Of a stretch of DNA of 18,032 nt, positions 14,261 through 18,032 are shown in pieces. The notes under the pieces are model-generated. The model made no database searches, had not been told where the DNA came from, and saw nothing but the letters and a program-made list of their open reading frames with translations. The DNA lies in assembly GCA_964612075.1 (NCBI GenBank), contig CAZTFC010000048.1, forward strand, positions 1 through 18,032. The letters run 5' to 3'. Made by a program: the position numbers and the translations under genes. This DNA comes from UBA2219 sp964612075 (GTDB taxonomy: Bacteria > Desulfobacterota > Deferrimicrobia > Deferrimicrobiales > Deferrimicrobiaceae). Numbering within the stretch: the first letter of the stretch is position 1; each line of letters starts with the position of its first letter.

Positions 14261-14875
14261 ATGAAACGACCGACGCGGCGCTTTTCTTTTTCCGCTCTTG
14301 CGCTTCTCGTGCTCATCGCGGGGTGCGTCACGGTGAACGTCTACTTCCCAGCCGCCCAGGTGGAGAGGACGGCGGAGAAGATCGTGGACGAGGTGTACCA
14401 GGAAAAGAAGGCGCCCCCCGCGCAGGGGCCGGCGGAGAAGCCGCAGTCCCGGAACGACCGCGACCTTTTCCGCTCCATCGCCCGCCTGGCCCGCGTCGGG
14501 GCCTCCCCGGCGCACGCGGAGGAAGCGACGACCGTCAGCAACGCGGCCATCCGCGGCCTGAAGGACCAGATCGGCCAACGGCACGGCCAGCTGCTCCCCT
14601 ATTACCAGCAGGGGCAGGTGGGGATCACCCGGGACGGCTTCCTGGAGGTCCGGGACACCGGCGGCCTGGGCCTTCCCCAGGTGGCGGCGCTCAAAAGACT
14701 GGTGGACGCCGACAACGGCGCACGCCGTCAGCTCTACGAAGAGGTGGCCAGGGCCCTGAACCTGACACCCGACCAGGTGCCGCAGGTCCGCCGGATCTTC
14801 GCGAAGCAATGGCGCGACAAGGCGCAGGCCGGCTGGGCGGTCCAGGGCGACGACGGACAGTGGGGTCGGAAATAA
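14261..14875 (+). CDS. ydbL: Lipoprotein with YnbE-like N-terminus and YdbL (DUF1318) domain
   Basis: This 204-residue protein has the lipobox LIAG-Cys22; Val at the next position fits the outer membrane. Directly after the Cys comes VTVNVYFPAAQVERTAEKIVDEVYQ, a short beta strand plus helix as in small YnbE-type lipoproteins. A linker (about 48-85) leads to a DUF1318 domain (about 86-204). That domain includes SNAAIRGLKDQIGQRHGQLLPYY, GFLEVRD, LKRLVDADNGARRQLYEEVAR, and the family's ending WAVQGDDGQWGRK. In E. coli, YnbE and YdbL are separate proteins that work with YdbH in a bridge keeping outer-membrane lipid balance; here one chain appears to carry both. GGGGG lies about 7 bases upstream of the ATG. 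It probably shares a transcript with the YdbH-like gene. Confidence 0.82.
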   Translation: MKRPTRRFSFSALALLVLIAGCVTVNVYFPAAQVERTAEKIVDEVYQEKKAPPAQGPAEKPQSRNDRDLFRSIARLARVGASPAHAEEATTVSNAAIRGLKDQIGQRHGQLLPYYQQGQVGITRDGFLEVRDTGGLGLPQVAALKRLVDADNGARRQLYEEVARALNLTPDQVPQVRRIFAKQWRDKAQAGWAVQGDDGQWGRK

Positions 14876-14886
14876 CGGCTTGCCGA

Positions 14887-14923
14887 GGAGGGGGGCGGAC
14901 GGTACCCGGGGCCGCCTCCCCCC
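14887..14923. terminator. GC-rich hairpin between convergent ydbL and pgl
   Basis: 14887-14898 pairs with 14912-14923 (about 11 pairs including one G-T and one A-C mismatch) around a 13-base loop that holds GGTACC and CCCGGG. It lies in the 49-base gap between the two convergent stop codons, so it could serve both strands. Neither side has a T-run, so any termination role is tentative. Confidence 0.4.
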
Positions 14924-14924
14924 C

Positions 14925-15659
14925 TTACGGGAGCCCGCGGCCCCCCGAAAGCACGGAAGCCGCCGCCTCGTCGACGAGCCAGAGCAGATCCTTCGATGCG
15001 GGACGGACGAGGGATGCGGGAAAGCGGGCCGCCGCGTCCCCGCCTTCGAAAAGCGCCCGCAGGACATCCGCCTTCCCCGCCCCGGAGACGAGGAAAAGCA
15101 CCGTCAAGGCGCGGTTCAGCAGCGGCAGCGTGACCGTGACCCGGGAGAACGCCTCTTCGGGCCGCTTCGCCACGGCGGTCCAGCGGACCGCTTCGGCGAC
15201 TGCCGGCGAGCCGGGCAGCAGGGACGCCGTGTGGCCGTCCGACCCGAGGCCCAGGAGCGCCAGGTCGAACCGGGGCGGGGCGCCCCGGAAGAAATCCTTC
15301 AACTCCTCCTCGTACGCGGCGGCGGCTTCCTCCGGGGAAAGGTCCCAGCGGACGGGGTGGATGCGCCCCGGATCCAGCGGGACATGGTCGAGCAGCGCCC
15401 TGCGCGCCATCCCGTAGTTGCTGTGCGGGGAATCCGGGGGAACGCACCGCTCGTCCCCCCAGAAGAGATGGACCGCTCCCCACGGGACGCGGCCCCGCAG
15501 CGGCTCCCCCGCCAGCAGTTCATACGTCCGCCTCGGCGTGTCGCCGCCGGCGAGAAGGGCCGTAAATTTCCCGCGGGCCCCGGCCGCCTCGCGCGCTTTC
15601 GCGGCGAACGCCTCCGCGGCGGCCCGGCCGAGCGCCTCGACGTCGGCGAACCGCTCCAT
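14925..15659 (-). CDS. pgl: 6-Phosphogluconolactonase
   Basis: This 244-residue cytosolic enzyme hydrolyses 6-phosphogluconolactone to 6-phosphogluconate, the second step of the oxidative pentose phosphate path. Family landmarks are LLAGGDTPRRTYELLA, VHLFWGDERCVPPDSPHSNYGMAR, and the core LLGLGSDGHTASLLPGSP. A late LPLLNRA and LFLVSGAGKADVL also fit the SpoC-like glucosamine-6-phosphate isomerase fold. The start at 15659 shares one base with the zwf stop (TGATG), so translation is probably coupled. The same frame stays open far upstream only because it runs antisense-free through zwf in another frame; that extension is not real. It ends the operon and faces ydbL. Confidence 0.95.
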   Translation of the reverse strand: MERFADVEALGRAAAEAFAAKAREAAGARGKFTALLAGGDTPRRTYELLAGEPLRGRVPWGAVHLFWGDERCVPPDSPHSNYGMARRALLDHVPLDPGRIHPVRWDLSPEEAAAAYEEELKDFFRGAPPRFDLALLGLGSDGHTASLLPGSPAVAEAVRWTAVAKRPEEAFSRVTVTLPLLNRALTVLFLVSGAGKADVLRALFEGGDAAARFPASLVRPASKDLLWLVDEAAASVLSGGRGLP

Positions 15660-17176
15660 CAACCCTCGTTCCCGTCCGTTTCCGGCCGCAGCCACCTGTG
15701 CCCCTCCCTGGCGATCAGGAGCTCCGACGCCTCCGGACCCCAGCTTCCGGCCGCGTAGTCGGGGAAGTCGGCGGGAGGAACCGATTCCCAGGCCTCCAGG
15801 ATCGGGGAGATCACGGTCCACGCGCATTCCACCTGGTCGGTCCGCATGAAGAGCGTCGCGTCGCCGCGGATCGCGTCGAGCAGCAGCGTCTCGTACGCCT
15901 CGGGAACGGAGGCCTTGAACGCTTCCCGGTAGCGGAAATGCATGTCGACCGCGCCCAGCAGGAGGCGGACGCCCGGCTGCTTGGCCTGTATCCGTGCGCC
16001 GATCCCTTCCTCCGGCTGGATCCGGAGGGTGATCCGGTTCGGCTGCCAGCCCTCGACCGCGGCGGACGGGAAGAGCTGGAGCGGCGGGGAACGGAAGATG
16101 ACGGAGACCTCGGATACCTTCGCCTTCAGCCGCTTCCCCGTCCGCAGGTAGAACGGCACCCCCTGCCAACGCCAGTTTTCGATGTTCAGCTTGAACGCCG
16201 CGAAGGTCTCGGTGGCCGAATCGGGGGGCACCCGTTTTTCCTCCCGGTACCCCGGAACCTGCTCCCCGAGCACGGTCCCTTTCCGGTACTGCCCGCGGAC
16301 CGCGACGCGGTGGACCTCGTCGCGATGGATCGGGCGGACCGCCCGCAGGACGTCGACCATCTTGTTCCGGACCTCGTCGGCGGCGAAGGAGATCGGGGGT
16401 TCCATCGCCGTCAGGCAGAGGACCTGGAGGAGGTGGTTCTGCCCGACGTCCCGCAGCGCCCCGGCGTTGTCGTAGAATTCGCCGCGGTCCCCGACGCCGA
16501 CCGTCTCCGCGACGGTGATCTGCACGTGGTCGATGTAGCGCCGGTTCCATACCGGCTCGAAGAGGGAGTTGGCGAACCGGAAGGCGAGGATGTTCTGCAC
16601 CGTCTCCTTCCCGAGGTAATGGTCGATCCGGTAGATCTGCGATTCGGCGAACATGCCGGAGAGCGACGCGTTCAGCGCCCGGGCCGACGCCAGGTCGCGC
16701 CCGAACGGCTTCTCGACGACGATGCGGTCGCGCGAGCAGTCGCGGCAGACGCCGAGGCGCGTGAGGGCCGCCGCCGCGGGTTCCATGACGGACGGGGGTA
16801 TGGCGAGGTAGTAGACCCGGTTCGCCCGCCCTCCCCACGCGCTTTCGATCTCCTCGAGCCTCCGTTCCAGCCCCGCCCCTCCCACCGGGTCCATCAGGTC
16901 CCCGGGAACGTAGTAAAGGTCCCGGGCGAAGGCGTCCCACGCCGCGTCGTCCGCCTTCCCCCGTCGGGAGAAGCGGTCGACCCCGTCTTTCAGCCGCGCC
17001 CGGAACGCCGCGTCGTCCAGGGCCTTGCGCGCCACCCCGATCACCGCGAACCGCTCCGGAAGGTGGCGGTCCTGCCGGAGGTTGAAGAGGGCGGGAACGA
17101 GCTTCCTCCAGGTCAGGTCCCCCCCCGCGCCGTAGATGACGAGGATCGTCGGATCGATCGAGGCGCTCCGCGGCAT
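15659..17176 (-). CDS. zwf: Glucose-6-phosphate 1-dehydrogenase
   Basis: This 505-residue enzyme oxidises glucose 6-phosphate to 6-phosphogluconolactone and reduces NADP (or NAD). The coenzyme fingerprint near residues 14-26 reads IYGAGGDLTWRKL; the usual Ser or Thr third position (GASGDL) is Gly here. The active-site signature RIDHYLGKE is at residues 183-191, followed by TVQNILAFRFAN. Also present are WNRRYIDHVQITVAE, YDNAGALRDVGQNHLLQ, WQGVPFYLRTGKRL and NRITLRIQPEEGI. The length is normal. It lies 4 bases after gnd and overlaps pgl by one base, in the order gnd-zwf-pgl. Confidence 0.97.
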   Translation of the reverse strand: MPRSASIDPTILVIYGAGGDLTWRKLVPALFNLRQDRHLPERFAVIGVARKALDDAAFRARLKDGVDRFSRRGKADDAAWDAFARDLYYVPGDLMDPVGGAGLERRLEEIESAWGGRANRVYYLAIPPSVMEPAAAALTRLGVCRDCSRDRIVVEKPFGRDLASARALNASLSGMFAESQIYRIDHYLGKETVQNILAFRFANSLFEPVWNRRYIDHVQITVAETVGVGDRGEFYDNAGALRDVGQNHLLQVLCLTAMEPPISFAADEVRNKMVDVLRAVRPIHRDEVHRVAVRGQYRKGTVLGEQVPGYREEKRVPPDSATETFAAFKLNIENWRWQGVPFYLRTGKRLKAKVSEVSVIFRSPPLQLFPSAAVEGWQPNRITLRIQPEEGIGARIQAKQPGVRLLLGAVDMHFRYREAFKASVPEAYETLLLDAIRGDATLFMRTDQVECAWTVISPILEAWESVPPADFPDYAAGSWGPEASELLIAREGHRWLRPETDGNEG

Positions 17177-17180
17177 CGTC

Positions 17181-18032
17181 TCAAGCCCCCTTTCCGGCCG
17201 GGTTCTCCGCGTGCCCCCCGAACTGGCGGCGCATCGCGGAAAGCAGGCGGTTCGCGTAGTCGGCCTGGCCGCGCGAGTCGAACCGCTGGAACAGCGCGGC
17301 GGCGAGGACGGGCACGGGGACCCCCTCGTCGACGGCCGCCTCCACCGTCCAGCGCCCCTCGCCGGAGTCGGAGACTCGCCCGGAGAACCCTTCGAGCCCC
17401 GGGTCCTCGGCGAGCGCCCGCGCCGTCAGGTCGAGCAGCCACGAGGTGATGACGCTCCCGCGGCGCCACAGCTCCGAGATGTCGGCGAGGTCGAAGTCGT
17501 ACTGGAAATGCCCGGGATGGCGCAGCGGCGCCGTCTCCGCGTCGGCATCTCGTCCCGCCGCCCCGACGCCGGCGTGACGCAGGATGTTGAACCCTTCCGC
17601 GTACGCGGCCATCATCCCGTACTCGATCCCGTTGTGGACCATCTTGACGAAATGCCCCGCCCCGCTCGGCCCGCAGTGGAGGTGCCCCCGGTCGGCCGTC
17701 GACCGCCCCGCGTCGCGGCCGGGAGTATGCGGCGCGGCGTCCGCGCCCGGCGCCAGCGCCTCGAAGACCGGGGCGAGATGCTCCACGGCCTCGCGCCCGC
17801 CGCCGATCATCAGGCAGTAGCCGCGCTCCTTCCCCCAGACCCCCCCGCTCGTCCCCACGTCGAGGTAGCGGATCCCGCGGGCCGAAAGTTCGGCGTCCCG
17901 CCGGATGTCGTCCTGGTAATGCGAATTCCCCCCGTCGATGAGAATGTCCCCTGGGGCAAGCAACGGTGCGACCTCGCCGACGACGTTGTCGACGACCGCC
18001 GCGGGGACCATGAGCCACACGACGCGCGGGGG
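17181..18032 (-). CDS. gnd: 6-Phosphogluconate dehydrogenase, decarboxylating (5' end outside the window)
   Basis: Partial: the frame stays open to the window edge, reading PPRVVWLMVPA into the visible part, so roughly the first 60-70 residues (the dinucleotide-binding GxGxxG) are missing. About 283 residues are seen. It makes ribulose 5-phosphate, CO2 and NADPH from 6-phosphogluconate. Landmarks are DGGNSHYQDD, YLDVGTSGGVWGKERGYCLMIGG, and the catalytic signature CGPSGAGHFVKMVHNGIEYGMM, which includes the active-site Lys. The C-terminal helical part has DLADISELWRRGSVITSWLLDL. The size suggests the short (about 300-350 residue) form. A stretch of about 20 Asp/Ala/Arg/Gly-rich residues (ADAAPHTPGRDAGRSTADRG) before the catalytic signature looks like an insertion. 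The stop is 4 bases before zwf. Confidence 0.93.
   Translation of the reverse strand, partial: PPRVVWLMVPAAVVDNVVGEVAPLLAPGDILIDGGNSHYQDDIRRDAELSARGIRYLDVGTSGGVWGKERGYCLMIGGGREAVEHLAPVFEALAPGADAAPHTPGRDAGRSTADRGHLHCGPSGAGHFVKMVHNGIEYGMMAAYAEGFNILRHAGVGAAGRDADAETAPLRHPGHFQYDFDLADISELWRRGSVITSWLLDLTARALAEDPGLEGFSGRVSDSGEGRWTVEAAVDEGVPVPVLAAALFQRFDSRGQADYANRLLSAMRRQFGGHAENPAGKGA

Noticed and set aside
13021..15417. 798-residue plus-strand frame spanning ydbH, ydbL and pgl
   Set aside because: It crosses three supported genes including an opposite-strand one, has no family motifs, and is Arg/Gly/Pro-rich.
14925..16940. Long 671-residue version of pgl extending over zwf
   Set aside because: Only the last 244 residues match 6-phosphogluconolactonase; the TGATG junction with zwf gives a natural start at 15659.
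15698..17449. 583-residue frame antisense to zwf and gnd
   Set aside because: The opposite strand carries complete zwf signatures; this frame has no domain and repetitive Val/Asp/Arg composition.

Overview
The window is very GC-rich and looks like the chromosome of a diderm (Gram-negative-type) bacterium. The evidence for two membranes is a TamB/AsmA-like inter-membrane protein paired with a YdbL-domain lipoprotein, a second lipoprotein with an outer-membrane-type residue after its lipobox, and many Sec signal peptides. Gene density, strong AGGAGG-type ribosome sites and 1-4 base gene overlaps fit a deltaproteobacterium-like lineage (Desulfuromonadota and relatives). That assignment is inference from gene content only; there is no rRNA or other taxonomic marker here. 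I see no tRNA, rRNA, CRISPR array, transposase or integrase.

Layout from the left. (1) 1-510: a structured, T-rich leader and a small gene for an unrecognised 110-residue protein, which is one half of a duplication. (2) 572-1267, minus strand: a secreted SYLF/Ysc84 lipid-binding-type protein. (3) 1465-7391, minus strand: an apparent seven-gene operon in the order GntR/FCD regulator, cysteine hydrolase (isochorismatase-like), periplasmic binding protein, then livG-livF-livM-livH with 4-base overlaps. It reads as a self-regulated uptake and hydrolysis module for a small amide-like or amino-acid-like compound. An AT-rich patch with a perfect TTGACA box and tandem heptamers upstream of the regulator is the likely control region.

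(4) 7537-8325, plus strand: a DUF2513 gene followed after 4 bases by a second copy of the 110-residue gene. This two-gene unit and the left-edge copy share leader, gene and a short 3' flank. The left copy looks like the same unit with the DUF2513 gene deleted between two GAGGGAT repeats. (5) 8394-10995, plus strand: a small lipoprotein that is essentially a free-standing subtilisin propeptide (I9-like), then a secreted subtilase. The subtilase carries its own related propeptide, Ig-like repeats and a Gly-rich/Cys/hydrophobic/basic C-terminal tail. The lipoprotein is a candidate membrane-tethered inhibitor or folding helper for the protease, and is the most interesting item here.

(6) 11069-14875, plus strand: a 1049-residue AsmA/YdbH-like protein and a lipoprotein in which a YnbE-like anchor segment appears joined to a YdbL (DUF1318) domain. 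This is a probable inter-membrane lipid-transport bridge. (7) 14925-18032, minus strand and convergent with (6): the oxidative pentose phosphate genes in the order gnd (cut by the window edge), zwf, pgl, tightly packed, making NADPH and pentose phosphate from glucose 6-phosphate.

Most other long open frames (for example those antisense to the protease, the YdbH-like gene and zwf) are by-products of high GC content. No stretch longer than 300 bases lacks a gene. The longest non-coding gap, 7392-7625 (234 bases), holds the divergent promoters described below. The next, 1268-1464 (197 bases), holds the SYLF gene's ribosome site, two minor inverted repeats (1356-1374 and 1378-1387) and no convincing promoter.
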